NCBI GenBank assembly: GCA_004556655.1
Contig: SFGF01000047.1
Span: 1 to 29,736 of the forward strand
DNA length: 29,736 nucleotides
Reading direction: 5' to 3'
DNA from: Lachnospiraceae bacterium
Lineage (GTDB): Bacteria; Bacillota; Clostridia; Lachnospirales; Lachnospiraceae
The translations under genes were made by a program, and so were the position numbers. Shown piece after piece: positions 15,862 through 23,945 of this stretch; within the stretch, counting starts at the first letter, position 1; the number at the start of each line of letters is the position of its first letter. The notes below the pieces were generated by a model. It did no database searches, had not been told where the DNA came from, and saw only the letters and a program-made list of their open reading frames with translations.

Positions 15862-17250
15862 TCATTCTCCTTTTTCTAAATATCTTTTATTCGACACCTT
15901 TAAAATCTTTACTCCATTCGGCGGAAGTAAAACATTCAGCTTCCCGCCTTCTTCCGGACAAATTTCCTTGTTGACCGCATCTACGTATGCTTTTCCGCCC
16001 ACAGGAATCGGAATCCATAGCTGAGCTTCCTGACTTTCATCATTATTCACTGCTACAACTACAGCTTTATCCTCCTGAATGCGTGCAAATGCATACTGTC
16101 GATTGGTCAACAAAAGTTCTTTATACATTCCGTAAATGCTTTCCGGATGCTCTTTTCTTATTTTTCCTAACATCCGGATCCATTCCGTCAATTCCGGATG
16201 TGGTGCTTTCTTCTGCATCTCCTCAAGATTCAATGCCGGACGGAGAGGATTATCATTTCCTCCTTCTTTTCTTCCCTGAATCCCCCATTCCGAACCATAG
16301 TAGATGGATGGAATTCCCGGAAGGAAATACAACAGCGTATATACCAATGGCAGATGGCCCGCCACTTTCAATTTACTTGCCAGCCGGTCCACATCATGAT
16401 TATCCACAAAAGAATATAGTTTCAATCCTCTGTAAATACCTCCATTGCTGTCGAACTCTCTACGGATCGTATGTGCTATCTCAAAATAATTATGATCATT
16501 GTGACCGGAATATAATCCTTTATGAAGTTCATAGTTTGTAACACTGTGGAGCAGGCGACTTCCGTCCTGGATATAACGGGCATAGTCTCCATGAATCACT
16601 TCACCCATCAACCAGAAATCCTGCTTCCATTCTCCGGTACAGCGGCGCAAATCCTCCATAAATCCAAAATCCAGACAGTCTGCACAGTCCAGTCGGATTC
16701 CATCAATATCAAACTCCTCAATCCACCCATGAATCGTGTCCAGCAAATATCCTTTCACTTCCGGGTTCTGTAGATTCAGATTCACCAGTTCAAAACAATT
16801 TCTCCATGCCTCATAAGAAAATCCGTCGTTATACCAGGTATTACCTCCAAACCAGATTCCTTTATACCAGGATATATACCGGGACTGTTCCCGATTTTTC
16901 TGAATATCCTGAAACGCAAAAAATTCTCTTCCTGTATGGTTGAACACTCCGTCCACCACAACTCGGATTCCCAGATCGTGAGCTTTCTTAACAAAGTTCA
17001 CGAAATCCTGATTGTCTCCCAGACGTTTGTCCACGGTTCGATAATCCTTTGTATCATAACCATGCGTAGAAGACTCAAACAGTGGTCCTATATATACTGC
17101 ACTGCATCCCAGCTCTTTTACATGGGGAAGCCACTTTTCCAGTTCCGGAAAACGATGTTTCACCTCCGTCTGCCGATTCTCTCCCGGTGCCCCCGTCATA
17201 CCGATCGGATACATGTGATAAAATACTGCCTCTTCATACCAAGCTGCCAC
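15862..17250 (-). CDS. GH13 alpha-amylase family protein
   Basis: 462 aa with a GTG start (AGGAGG eight bases upstream). All four GH13 signature regions are present: DGVFNH (100-105), GIRLDCAD with nucleophile Asp188, GEVIHGD with acid/base Glu217, and FVDNHD with Asp286. A short C-terminal beta domain (~385-455) follows. No signal peptide is seen, so it acts inside the cell on maltodextrins or glycogen. It lies between a TetR regulator and glgB in the same direction, pointing to intracellular alpha-glucan metabolism. Cyclomaltodextrinase, maltogenic or alpha-amylase activity cannot be distinguished here. Confidence 0.9.
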   Translation of the reverse strand: MAAWYEEAVFYHMYPIGMTGAPGENRQTEVKHRFPELEKWLPHVKELGCSAVYIGPLFESSTHGYDTKDYRTVDKRLGDNQDFVNFVKKAHDLGIRVVVDGVFNHTGREFFAFQDIQKNREQSRYISWYKGIWFGGNTWYNDGFSYEAWRNCFELVNLNLQNPEVKGYLLDTIHGWIEEFDIDGIRLDCADCLDFGFMEDLRRCTGEWKQDFWLMGEVIHGDYARYIQDGSRLLHSVTNYELHKGLYSGHNDHNYFEIAHTIRREFDSNGGIYRGLKLYSFVDNHDVDRLASKLKVAGHLPLVYTLLYFLPGIPSIYYGSEWGIQGRKEGGNDNPLRPALNLEEMQKKAPHPELTEWIRMLGKIRKEHPESIYGMYKELLLTNRQYAFARIQEDKAVVVAVNNDESQEAQLWIPIPVGGKAYVDAVNKEICPEEGGKLNVLLPPNGVKILKVSNKRYLEKGE

Positions 17251-17300
17251 ACTTTATACCTCCTGAAATCTATTCTGAACAAAATACTTTTCCGCGAAAT

Positions 17301-17882
17301 TTATGAATAAATTCCATACAAAAACTGGTTTACAATCTCACGTATCTTCTCATCCGATACAGAAAAATCTCCCTGTTCATCCTCATTGATCATAAATATC
17401 ATCATGTGAGAATCCAGAATACCCATAAAACTGACTGCAAACTGCATCTGTCGCCCTCTCATATTGCCCAGTTCATCGGAAGAATCCTCAAAAATTTTTA
17501 CAAGTATTTTATAATACTGTGAAATAAAAGGATGTACCGCCTGAAACCCTTCCGTTTCCCTTCCTGAATGAAGCTGACCCACCATAAAAAGATAAAATTC
17601 CCAATGGTTCCGTGCAAAATCAAAATATGCCTGCGCTACCCGGAACAGCACATCCGGTACATTGCCCGGCTTTTCCACTGCATCATTCAGCATTTTCCCC
17701 AGAACTGCACTGTTGGAGTCAAGAATCTCCTTAAGCAGACCCTGCTTACTTCCAAAATAATAATACAGAGTCGGTTTTGTAATCCCCGCTTTATCCACGA
17801 TCTCTTGTACACCAACTGCATCATATCCGCGATTGCAAAAGAGGTTTAATGCAACTTTTAGGATTGCCTCCCTGTTGTCCAT
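17301..17882 (-). CDS. TetR/AcrR family transcriptional regulator
   Basis: 193 aa. The N-terminal HTH (~5-50) contains ALNLFCNRGYDAVGVQEIVDKAGITKPTLYYYFGSKQGLL, a textbook TetR helix-turn-helix. The C-terminal all-helical ligand domain is not assignable. GGAG lies nine bases before the ATG. It sits just upstream of the amylase-type gene and glgB in the same direction (50-bp gap, no terminator seen). Its promoter contains an inverted repeat typical of TetR operators, so it probably represses itself and the two glucan genes. A role for the MATE exporter gene upstream is also possible. Confidence 0.9.
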   Translation of the reverse strand: MDNREAILKVALNLFCNRGYDAVGVQEIVDKAGITKPTLYYYFGSKQGLLKEILDSNSAVLGKMLNDAVEKPGNVPDVLFRVAQAYFDFARNHWEFYLFMVGQLHSGRETEGFQAVHPFISQYYKILVKIFEDSSDELGNMRGRQMQFAVSFMGILDSHMMIFMINEDEQGDFSVSDEKIREIVNQFLYGIYS

Positions 17883-17920
17883 TCTTCCCAGCTCCTTCCA
17901 CGGAATCTCTTTCTTGATTT

Positions 17921-17949
17921 ATTATACCAATCGGTATATAAAGTGTCAA
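17921..17949 (-). promoter_or_regulatory. Consensus promoter with TetR-type operator in the spacer
   Basis: Minus strand TTGACA (17949-17944), exactly 17 bp, then TATAAT (17926-17921). The inverted repeat TATACC-AATC-GGTATA (17923-17938) fills most of the spacer and overlaps the -10. This is the expected arrangement for an autorepressing TetR protein. Confidence 0.85.
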
Positions 17950-18000
17950 CTACCATCCTGTGTTTAGAAATCATTTTTCAAACTTTATTCTCTGCCGGAT

Positions 18001-19332
18001 TTATACCAGACACAACTTTTTCCAGCGCCCGCTGATATATCTTCCCACAAAGAAAAGAATACGAAATACCCAGTCAATAATCATTGCGATCCATACGCCG
18101 ATTGCTCCCATTCCCATCTGTACTCCGATCAAATAGCTAAACCCGATCCGGAAAGTAAACATGGAAAATATGGATACGATCATAGTAAATTTTACGTCAT
18201 TGCACGCACGAAGCATATTCGGAAGCACAAATGCTGCCGGCCACATAAAAATCGCACAGCCATCATGGATCATTACCAGAATATATGCCAGTCTGGTGGT
18301 CTCACTGCTCAGTCCGTACAGAGACAAAATAGGATTGAGACATAACAAAATAATTGTATTCAATACTGCCGTTGCTGTATATGCAATCAACAACAATTTT
18401 TTTGTATAATAACGAATCTGTTTCTCATCCTGCGCCCCTACGCACTGTCCAATCACCGTAATCATAGCAAGACTGATAGCCTGTCCGATGATACATCCCA
18501 TACTGTCAAGATTATTTGCCACACCGTTGGCAGCAATCTGGACCGTTCCAAAGCCGGAAATGATACTGACTACCAGTACACGTCCCAACTGAAAAATTCC
18601 GTTTTCAATCCCACTGGGTATTCCAATGTATAGTATTTTTTTAATCACATCCCATTCCACATGGAATTTTTCTTTTGCAAAATGTACCATATTTTCCGGA
18701 TTTCTCAACAATATATATAACACAATACCGCCCACCGCTCTTGAGATGAGAGACGGCACAGCAACTCCGGCAACTCCCATATGAAGACCGAAGATACAGA
18801 CAGCATTCCCTACAACATTGATAATATTTATTAAAATGGAAACCTTCAGTGTAATCTGTGCATTTCCCATAGAACGGAACAAAGCGGCACAGGCATTATA
18901 TACTGCCAGAAAGGGAAACGAGACTGCAGATATCAACAGATAAATAATGGCATTTTCCATAACATCATTTTCAATACTTCCAAAAAATAATCGCAGCAAC
19001 GGTCGTTTCGCCAGTATTACCGCAGCAGCGATCACAAAACTGATTGCAATCACTGTATAGAGCAATTGTTTCGCAGAGCGACAGGCTTCCTCCCTTTTTC
19101 TGGCACCGATATTCTGCGATGTTACCACTGCACCGCCGGTAGCCAGCGCTGATAAAACACTGAAAATCAACAAATTGATCATATCCACCAGAGATACACC
19201 TGATACTGCAGCTTCCCCCACCGAGGAAACCATCATAGTATCCGCCATCCCCACTGTAATCGCCAGCGCCTGTTCAAACACCAGCGGTATGATTAATTTA
19301 CGTAAATCTTTCTTTGAAAAAAGCAATTCCAT
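18001..19332 (-). CDS. MATE family multidrug/sodium antiporter
   Basis: 443 aa, about twelve hydrophobic helices in two similar halves. The N-terminus LIIPLVFEQALAITVGMADTMMVSSVGEAAVSGVSLV and the start of the second half (GIPSGIENGIFQLGRVLVVSIISGFGTVQIAANGVANNLDS) are typical of MATE/DinF exporters that use Na+ or H+ to expel drugs or metabolites. AGGAGG lies eleven bases before the ATG. It lies downstream of the flippase-like pseudogene, separated by a terminator, so it likely has its own promoter; no convincing promoter was picked out. Substrate is unknown. Confidence 0.92.
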   Translation of the reverse strand: MELLFSKKDLRKLIIPLVFEQALAITVGMADTMMVSSVGEAAVSGVSLVDMINLLIFSVLSALATGGAVVTSQNIGARKREEACRSAKQLLYTVIAISFVIAAAVILAKRPLLRLFFGSIENDVMENAIIYLLISAVSFPFLAVYNACAALFRSMGNAQITLKVSILINIINVVGNAVCIFGLHMGVAGVAVPSLISRAVGGIVLYILLRNPENMVHFAKEKFHVEWDVIKKILYIGIPSGIENGIFQLGRVLVVSIISGFGTVQIAANGVANNLDSMGCIIGQAISLAMITVIGQCVGAQDEKQIRYYTKKLLLIAYTATAVLNTIILLCLNPILSLYGLSSETTRLAYILVMIHDGCAIFMWPAAFVLPNMLRACNDVKFTMIVSIFSMFTFRIGFSYLIGVQMGMGAIGVWIAMIIDWVFRILFFVGRYISGRWKKLCLV

Positions 19333-19439
19333 GATTACTCTGTCCTCCTGTATTCATGCTACGTCCCAGTATAATACTTTTTTTTCGATGAATCTACGAC
19401 ATAATATCACTTTTTTCATTTTCCCAAATAAAATTTCTT

Positions 19440-19469
19440 AAAAAAAAGCAGCATTTATAAAAACGCCGC
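19440..19469 (-). terminator. Intrinsic terminator at the end of the radical SAM/flippase-like unit
   Basis: On the minus strand GCGGCGTTT-TTAT-AAATGCTGC (9 bp with two G-T pairs) is followed by eight T residues. It overlaps the last codons of the flippase-like pseudogene and separates it from the MATE gene. Confidence 0.8.
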
Positions 19470-19949
19470 ATCTTTTTCTTTCCGGCCCTGACCGGTTACT
19501 TTTTGAAATCTGAAATTTTCCACTGCTCCGATCACAAACGGAATAATATTGGTCACAAATCTAAATAACAAAATGGCCGATACTGCTTTTGCATTCCCTA
19601 TGATCCGACCGTACACCAAAACAAAAACAAGTTCCAGTGAACCGAATCCGGAAGGAGCCGGTATTACTCCCGCCAATGTAAATGTCACTGCCATCAGTGC
19701 TGCAGAAACAGACTCATTCCTGTAGCTCTGGCACCATCTACATCGCTTCGTTTCAGATAATATATCTCCGCAACGCCCGTCCCGCTTCCAAAAGTCGCAA
19801 TCCTGTAAAACTTCCTCCAACGATGTATTCTCAACCTCATAGAGAATATCCCTGATAGAATCTCTGAAATAGAACATGATAATCAGTATGATTGCTGTAA
19901 AAACCCCATATTTCACTGCAATTCTTGTTTTCTTTTCAGTCTGCGGCAC
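19455..19949 (-). pseudogene. Deleted remnant of an MprF/UPF0104 (lysylphosphatidylglycerol synthase TM) family protein
   Basis: A 164-codon frame remains where the family usually has ~330 aa. The first ~47 codons (KYGVFTAIILIIMFYFRDS...) and the C-terminal part (ALMAVTFTLAGVIPAPSGFGSLELVFVLVYGRIIG...) are in one frame. The middle (19709-19810) encodes the family motif YRIATFGSGTGVAEIYYLK only in another frame and is read here as nonsense (DCDFWKRDGRCGD). Two internal deletions, one of ~35-40 and one of ~150 residues by comparison with the family's usual layout, would explain this. GTG start near the stop of the radical SAM gene. Four to five transmembrane helices are lost, so it is very unlikely to work unless this is an assembly artefact. 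Confidence 0.75.
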
Positions 19950-19957
19950 TTTTTTTA

Positions 19958-21319
19958 TCAGTCACCTTTCTTCCACAATTCTTCTGCGGTCTCAGCCCAA
20001 TTCGCCGCATATTCTTTGCACTTTTCGCATAGATGCTCTGCACTCTCCGGAGACTGAAGGTCTGTTGAGTGAGCACCTGATTCGCGAACCAGTCTTTGCA
20101 GTATTTCCGGATTTTCTAACATCGGACACGGGCGCAGATGGTTTTCATTGAACGGCTGGTTATCATGATAAGCCATAAACAATGGCTGCTTTAAGATTTC
20201 CAGAATTGTATTCTCCCGGATATTTCCATTGGAATAATGGATAAATACACATGGCTCCGCATCTCCGTTTGCATTGATGTGGAAATAATTTCTTCCTCCT
20301 GCGATACAACCGCCCACAAATTCTCCGTCATTCTGGAAATCCATAGCAAAGATTCCCGGCCCCTTTTTCATATTCCGGATCTCGCGTACTCTGTGATACA
20401 TATAAGTTCTCTGCTCACTGGATGGCAAAAGATCTACAGCAGCATCATTTCCTACAGGCATATAATGGAAATACAGGGAATATCTGCAGCCCTTCTCAAT
20501 AATCATCTGTATAAATTCATCACTGGTGACGCTTTCTATATTCTGGCTTGTATAGCAGATAGAGGTTCCAAATACCAGGCCGTGAGCTTTCAGAAGTTCC
20601 ATAGCATGCATAACTTTTCCATAAACACCTTCTCCTCTGCGCAGATCATTTACCTCCGGCTTTCCTTCCAGACTGATTGCCAGATACAGGTTTCCTACCT
20701 CCTGCATCTGCTTACAAAGTTCCTCATCTACCAGTGTTCCATTTGTATAGGCTAAAAATACACAATCACTATGTTTTCGGCAAAGTGCAATCACATCTTT
20801 TTTCCTTACCAGAGGTTCGCCGCCGGTCAGCATATAAAAATACACTCCCAGTTCTTTCCCCTGACAGATCACCGAATCCATTTCATCCAGTGTCAGGTTC
20901 AATTTATTGCCATACTCCGCTGCCCAGCATCCGGTACAATGCAGGTTGCAGGCACTTGTAGGATCCATCAAAATGATCCATGGTATATTACATTTGTGCA
21001 CTTCTCTCATTTCTCTGATCTTCTTGGTACCATGGAACATTGCCTCATATCCCAGATTCACAATCGTAGTTTTCAGAACATGGGGATCAATCTCATCCAC
21101 AATGGAGTTGACATATTTGTTCAGCGTATATTCCGGACTGGAAATCATTTCTTTCAGATACTCCCAATTGGCATCTATTTTCGTATCATCCATATATTTT
21201 TCCGCAGTATCCAGAAACTTCATATAAGCTTCTTCCCTGTTTTTGTCCACCTGATTCAATATGTAATCAGCCAGACCCGAAAACACCTTTCTTCCTGCTG
21301 CATGAGTTAATTTGCCCAT
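19958..21319 (-). CDS. Radical SAM protein with SPASM-like C-terminal cysteines
   Basis: 453 aa. An N-terminal helical extension (~1-110) precedes the radical SAM domain with CNLHCTGC (Cys124, 128, 131), which binds the 4Fe-4S cluster, and GGEP (166-169). The C-terminal region has Cys338, Cys357 (NANGDAEPC), Cys398 and CEKC (431-434), consistent with an auxiliary Fe-S cluster as in SPASM/twitch proteins. The general layout is like HpnH-type radical SAM enzymes. No peptide precursor is seen nearby, so a RiPP role is not supported. GGAGG lies eight bases before the ATG. It was probably co-transcribed with the now-broken MprF-like membrane gene, suggesting membrane lipid or cell-envelope modification (inference). 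Confidence 0.85.
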   Translation of the reverse strand: MGKLTHAAGRKVFSGLADYILNQVDKNREEAYMKFLDTAEKYMDDTKIDANWEYLKEMISSPEYTLNKYVNSIVDEIDPHVLKTTIVNLGYEAMFHGTKKIREMREVHKCNIPWIILMDPTSACNLHCTGCWAAEYGNKLNLTLDEMDSVICQGKELGVYFYMLTGGEPLVRKKDVIALCRKHSDCVFLAYTNGTLVDEELCKQMQEVGNLYLAISLEGKPEVNDLRRGEGVYGKVMHAMELLKAHGLVFGTSICYTSQNIESVTSDEFIQMIIEKGCRYSLYFHYMPVGNDAAVDLLPSSEQRTYMYHRVREIRNMKKGPGIFAMDFQNDGEFVGGCIAGGRNYFHINANGDAEPCVFIHYSNGNIRENTILEILKQPLFMAYHDNQPFNENHLRPCPMLENPEILQRLVRESGAHSTDLQSPESAEHLCEKCKEYAANWAETAEELWKKGD

Positions 21320-21376
21320 AATTATGTCCTCCTTCGTACTTCAAATATATGTCTTTCTCCCCTCAAAGATTTCATC

Positions 21377-21415
21377 GGGAAAGATAATTTCCCCTATCGT
21401 ATTCCCATCATTATA
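21377..21415 (-). promoter_or_regulatory. -10 element and inverted repeat upstream of the radical SAM gene
   Basis: Minus strand TATAAT at 21415-21410, with no good -35. Just downstream is a perfect inverted repeat GGGAAA-GATAA-TTTCCC (21377-21393), a possible operator for the neighbouring TetR protein. Confidence 0.35.
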
Positions 21416-21443
21416 TTTCTGTCTCATCCTTTTTTCCATGGAC

Positions 21444-21477
21444 AAAAAAAAAGGAATGGCAAAAAATTCGCCATTCC
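21444..21477 (-). terminator. Intrinsic terminator of the TetR gene at 21530-22087
   Basis: On the minus strand GGAATGGC-GAATTTTTT-GCCATTCC forms an 8-bp stem followed by nine T residues. It separates the TetR gene from the radical SAM gene. Confidence 0.88.
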
Positions 21478-21529
21478 AAACAAATTGGTTAAAAATGCAA
21501 CAAAATCTTGAATCTGTCCAATTTTTCAT

Positions 21530-22087
21530 TTACTGTTTTACAAACCGCTGCAAAACTTCATCCAGTTCCCCCTGCATCATAGTAAACAAAAGTGTCATGA
21601 TTTCTTCCGGATCCTGCTTCATATCCTTTTCAATCCACGAAAGCATGATTCCACTGAGAGCATAGGTATAAAACTCTGCAACAAACGTCCTTTCTTTCTC
21701 TGAAATATCCAGATGCACTGCCTGTTCTTCTACCACCTGATCAACCACTTTAAAAAACTGCCGTTCCAGAAAACCCATCAGCTGTTCTTTACTGATCGAC
21801 CGATAACTTCCCAAAATAAACTTTTTATTATCCAACGCATACTTAAAAAGACGTTCTACTCCCTGCTGCCACGTATCGTATGTATTGTTCCCACCTATAG
21901 CTTTTTCGGCCTCCGTACAGAAAATCCATTCTACAAGATCGTAAATATCCCGAAAATGATAATAAAAGGTATGTCGGTTGATCTCACAATCCTCTGCAAT
22001 ATCTGTCACGGTAATCTTGGACAACGGTTTCTGCTCCAACAGCTTCTTCAGGGATGCAGCCAGTGCCTTCTTCGTCATCTGTGCCAT
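21530..22087 (-). CDS. TetR family transcriptional regulator (DhaS-like C-terminus)
   Basis: 185 aa from ATG at 22087 (GGAG eight bases upstream; a GTG three codons earlier is too close to it). HTH region: TKKALAASLKKLLEQKPLSKITVTDIAEDCEINRHTFYYHFRDIYDLVEW. The C-terminal half with FLERQFFKVVDQVVEEQ and FYTYALSGIMLSWIEKDMKQDPEEI fits the TetR_C group found in dihydroxyacetone-kinase-type regulators. The target is unknown. Candidates are its own gene, the radical SAM unit after its terminator, and the divergent zinc-ribbon gene. Confidence 0.88.
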   Translation of the reverse strand: MAQMTKKALAASLKKLLEQKPLSKITVTDIAEDCEINRHTFYYHFRDIYDLVEWIFCTEAEKAIGGNNTYDTWQQGVERLFKYALDNKKFILGSYRSISKEQLMGFLERQFFKVVDQVVEEQAVHLDISEKERTFVAEFYTYALSGIMLSWIEKDMKQDPEEIMTLLFTMMQGELDEVLQRFVKQ

Positions 22088-22124
22088 CTTTCTCACTCCT
22101 GATTATTTCTTACTATTATTTGTG

Positions 22125-22142
22125 ATTATATCAAATTATTTG
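22125..22142 (-). promoter_or_regulatory. -10 box and small palindrome of the TetR gene
   Basis: Minus strand TATAAT (22130-22125) with a weak -35 (AACACA) 17 bp upstream. The spacer holds the palindrome CAAAT-T-ATTTG (22132-22142), a possible autoregulatory site. Confidence 0.35.
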
Positions 22143-22191
22143 GTTCCTGTGTTATTTTCATAAAATTTTAAGATTCTGATTCCGCATTTCA

Positions 22192-22200
22192 TGTTAGAAT
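22192..22200 (+). promoter_or_regulatory. Extended -10 promoter of the zinc-ribbon gene
   Basis: TGTTAGAAT on the plus strand is an extended -10 (TGnTAGAAT), about 43 bp before the start codon. No clear -35 is seen. It is divergent from the TetR promoter. Confidence 0.4.
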
Positions 22201-22242
22201 GTATGGCGAAACTATCAATGAAAAATCAAGGGGAGTGATTTT

Positions 22243-22947
22243 ATGATATGTCCAAACTGTAATCAGGAAGTAACCGGTAAATATTGCAGTTATTGCGGAG
22301 CACTGTTGGAAACCGAGGAAGACTCCAACACATCTGAAAAAACCGCAAAAGATACTTCCACACAAACTACAAAACAGAAAACAAAAGTGAAAAAGAAAAA
22401 GAAGAAAACAGGGCGCATTTCCGGAGCTGTCTCAAGCGGACTCTCTACTATCGGATCCATAACCACGGGCAGTATAAAAACTGTCTGGAAACTTTTTATG
22501 TGCGCGATTCAGTGGATCTGTGCTGCCCTCATGCTTCTTATTACATGGAAAATGTTCCTTGGTCTGTGGGCACAGAGAACCACTTTGGGTTCCATAAGCG
22601 GAATTCTCCGGGAACGCAATATCAATCAGGCTGCCTATCTTTTTCTTGCAGTCTGCCTGGTAGCTTTTGGAATCCTGCAAGTTTTCTGGACTATTTCAAA
22701 AAAGAAAATGCCGGATAATGGCAAAGTCCGAAGACTGGATATGGGACGCGGAATCTTTGGATTTATTTTCTTTTTCCTGCTTGCGCTTATTTCTCATTAT
22801 GTAAACCCAATTCTTCCGGAACATCCCTATCCGCTGCCGGGTATCAAGCAAATCTTTAGTGTAATAACCGGTCTGGGAAAATCCTATGTAACACTGAACC
22901 TGCTGGGAATCATACTTTGTATCATCCGGAAAGCAGGAACTCGTTAA
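22243..22947 (+). CDS. Zinc-ribbon membrane protein of unknown function
   Basis: 234 aa with GGGGAG seven bases before the ATG. An N-terminal zinc ribbon CPNC...CSYCG (Cys3, 6, 15, 18) is followed by a Ser/Thr/Lys-rich linker with a run of lysines (~46-58) and four predicted transmembrane helices (~82-107, 127-150, 168-190, 205-229). The zinc ribbon should face the cytoplasm. Such zinc-ribbon plus membrane proteins are common in Lachnospiraceae, and their role is not known to me. It is divergent from a TetR regulator and convergent with tatD. Confidence 0.75.
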   Translation: MICPNCNQEVTGKYCSYCGALLETEEDSNTSEKTAKDTSTQTTKQKTKVKKKKKKTGRISGAVSSGLSTIGSITTGSIKTVWKLFMCAIQWICAALMLLITWKMFLGLWAQRTTLGSISGILRERNINQAAYLFLAVCLVAFGILQVFWTISKKKMPDNGKVRRLDMGRGIFGFIFFFLLALISHYVNPILPEHPYPLPGIKQIFSVITGLGKSYVTLNLLGIILCIIRKAGTR

Positions 22948-22954
22948 TTTTTTA

Positions 22955-22982
22955 TTTCAGTCGGAGTTTCCTCCGGCTGAAA
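22955..22982 (+). terminator. Hairpin between the convergent zinc-ribbon and tatD genes
   Basis: TTTCAGTCGGAG-TTTC-CTCCGGCTGAAA makes a 12-bp stem (one T-G pair). On plus it is followed by a weak T-rich stretch (TACTATTTGTTCT). It overlaps the last codons of tatD, so it probably terminates the plus-strand transcript. Confidence 0.6.
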
Positions 22983-23760
22983 TACTATTTGTTCTGGTTT
23001 TCGGGAATACCCGATATCCATTTTCTCTGGTCACCTCAATCACTTTTTCTTCTGAAATACCTTTAATTTCTGCAATGGCCTGCACCACATAAGGAATATT
23101 TAATGAAGAATTTCTTTTCCCTCTGTATGGCACAGGAGCCAGATACGGACAGTCGGTTTCTAAAAGCAGCGATTCCAACGGTGCATATTCCACCACTTCT
23201 TTCAGCTTTCTCGCATTTTTGAAAGTAACCACTCCGCCCACACCCAGTGACAGTCCCATATTCAGATATTCTCTCGCTATTTCTTTCCCATAGGAAAAGC
23301 AATGTACCACACCGCCGATTTCCCCGGCTTTCATTCGTTTCATAGTTTCTAATGTATCCTGTGCAGCCTCCCGGCTGTGGATAATAAATGGCAGTTTCTC
23401 TTCTCTTGCCAATTGAAGCTGGCGCTCAAACCAGTAAATCTGGGATTCATGCTGTTCCTTATCCCAGTAATAATCCAGCCCGATTTCACCCACAGCTACT
23501 ATTTTTTCCATACGACAGATTTGACGCATCTTCTGTATCATTTCCTCATTCAGGGAACCTGCATCATCCGGATGCACCCCGACTGCGCCATACACAAACG
23601 GGTATTTCTCTGTTAAATCGATGGTACGTTTCCAGTTCTCCACTTCTGCACACACGTTAATGATTCTCTCAATTCCATTTTCCTGCATGGACGCAAGAAG
23701 ACTGTCTCTATCCTCGTCAAAAGCCTCATCATCATAATGAGCATGACTTTCAAATATCAT
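22957..23760 (-). CDS. tatD: TatD family metal-dependent hydrolase/DNase
   Basis: About 267 aa from ATG at 23760 (MIFESHAHYDDEAFDEDRD), the usual TatD start. Metal-binding motifs: HAHYDD at the N-terminus, GEIGLDYYWD, IIHSREA, VVHCFSYG and LLLETDCPYLAP. The family has 3'-5' DNA exonuclease/deoxyribonuclease activity used in repair or turnover. ATGs at 23772 and 23781 are also in frame; the one at 23772 has AAGGATGAG upstream. All possible starts lie inside the 3' end of the preceding small gene, so translation is coupled. The C-terminal tail (~258-267) is read through a terminator hairpin. Confidence 0.93.
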   Translation of the reverse strand: MIFESHAHYDDEAFDEDRDSLLASMQENGIERIINVCAEVENWKRTIDLTEKYPFVYGAVGVHPDDAGSLNEEMIQKMRQICRMEKIVAVGEIGLDYYWDKEQHESQIYWFERQLQLAREEKLPFIIHSREAAQDTLETMKRMKAGEIGGVVHCFSYGKEIAREYLNMGLSLGVGGVVTFKNARKLKEVVEYAPLESLLLETDCPYLAPVPYRGKRNSSLNIPYVVQAIAEIKGISEEKVIEVTRENGYRVFPKTRTNSISAGGNSD

Positions 23761-23932
23761 GTTTTTTTTCATCTTTCTCATCCTTTTTTCCGCTGCCCAG
23801 TTTACTCATCACAAACACACACAGCATAATGATCAGAATGGTAACAAAAATTCCCGCCATTCCTTTCCACATAATTTCCAGTGCCTGCAGCACGGCCTTC
23901 GGATCAATTACCGCAAATATTTCTCTCATCAT
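23750..23932 (-). CDS. Small single-helix membrane protein (probable decarboxylase gamma/accessory subunit)
   Basis: 60 aa with AGGAGG eight bases before the first ATG. One transmembrane helix (~22-44: KGMAGIFVTILIIMLCVFVMSKL) is followed by a highly charged tail (GKKDEKDEKKHDI). In size, topology and position (13 bp after oadB) it matches small OadG-like subunits of Na+-pumping decarboxylases, which bind the beta subunit. Sequence similarity alone is weak. It overlaps the start of tatD. Confidence 0.7.
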   Translation of the reverse strand: MMREIFAVIDPKAVLQALEIMWKGMAGIFVTILIIMLCVFVMSKLGSGKKDEKDEKKHDI

Positions 23933-23945
23933 ACTTTTCTCCTCC

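Noticed and set aside
14309..16024. Plus-strand frames of 256-304 codons opposite glgB and the GH13 gene
   Set aside because: Shadows of two well-conserved enzymes; no ribosome binding sites or domains.
19958..21319. RiPP (ribosomally made peptide) biosynthesis cluster around the radical SAM/SPASM-like gene
   Set aside because: No short precursor ORF with a ribosome binding site, no transporter-peptidase and no recognition-element domain nearby.
21341..21529. 62-codon minus-strand frame between the TetR and radical SAM genes
   Set aside because: It reads through the terminator at 21444-21477 and the radical SAM leader and has no recognisable features.
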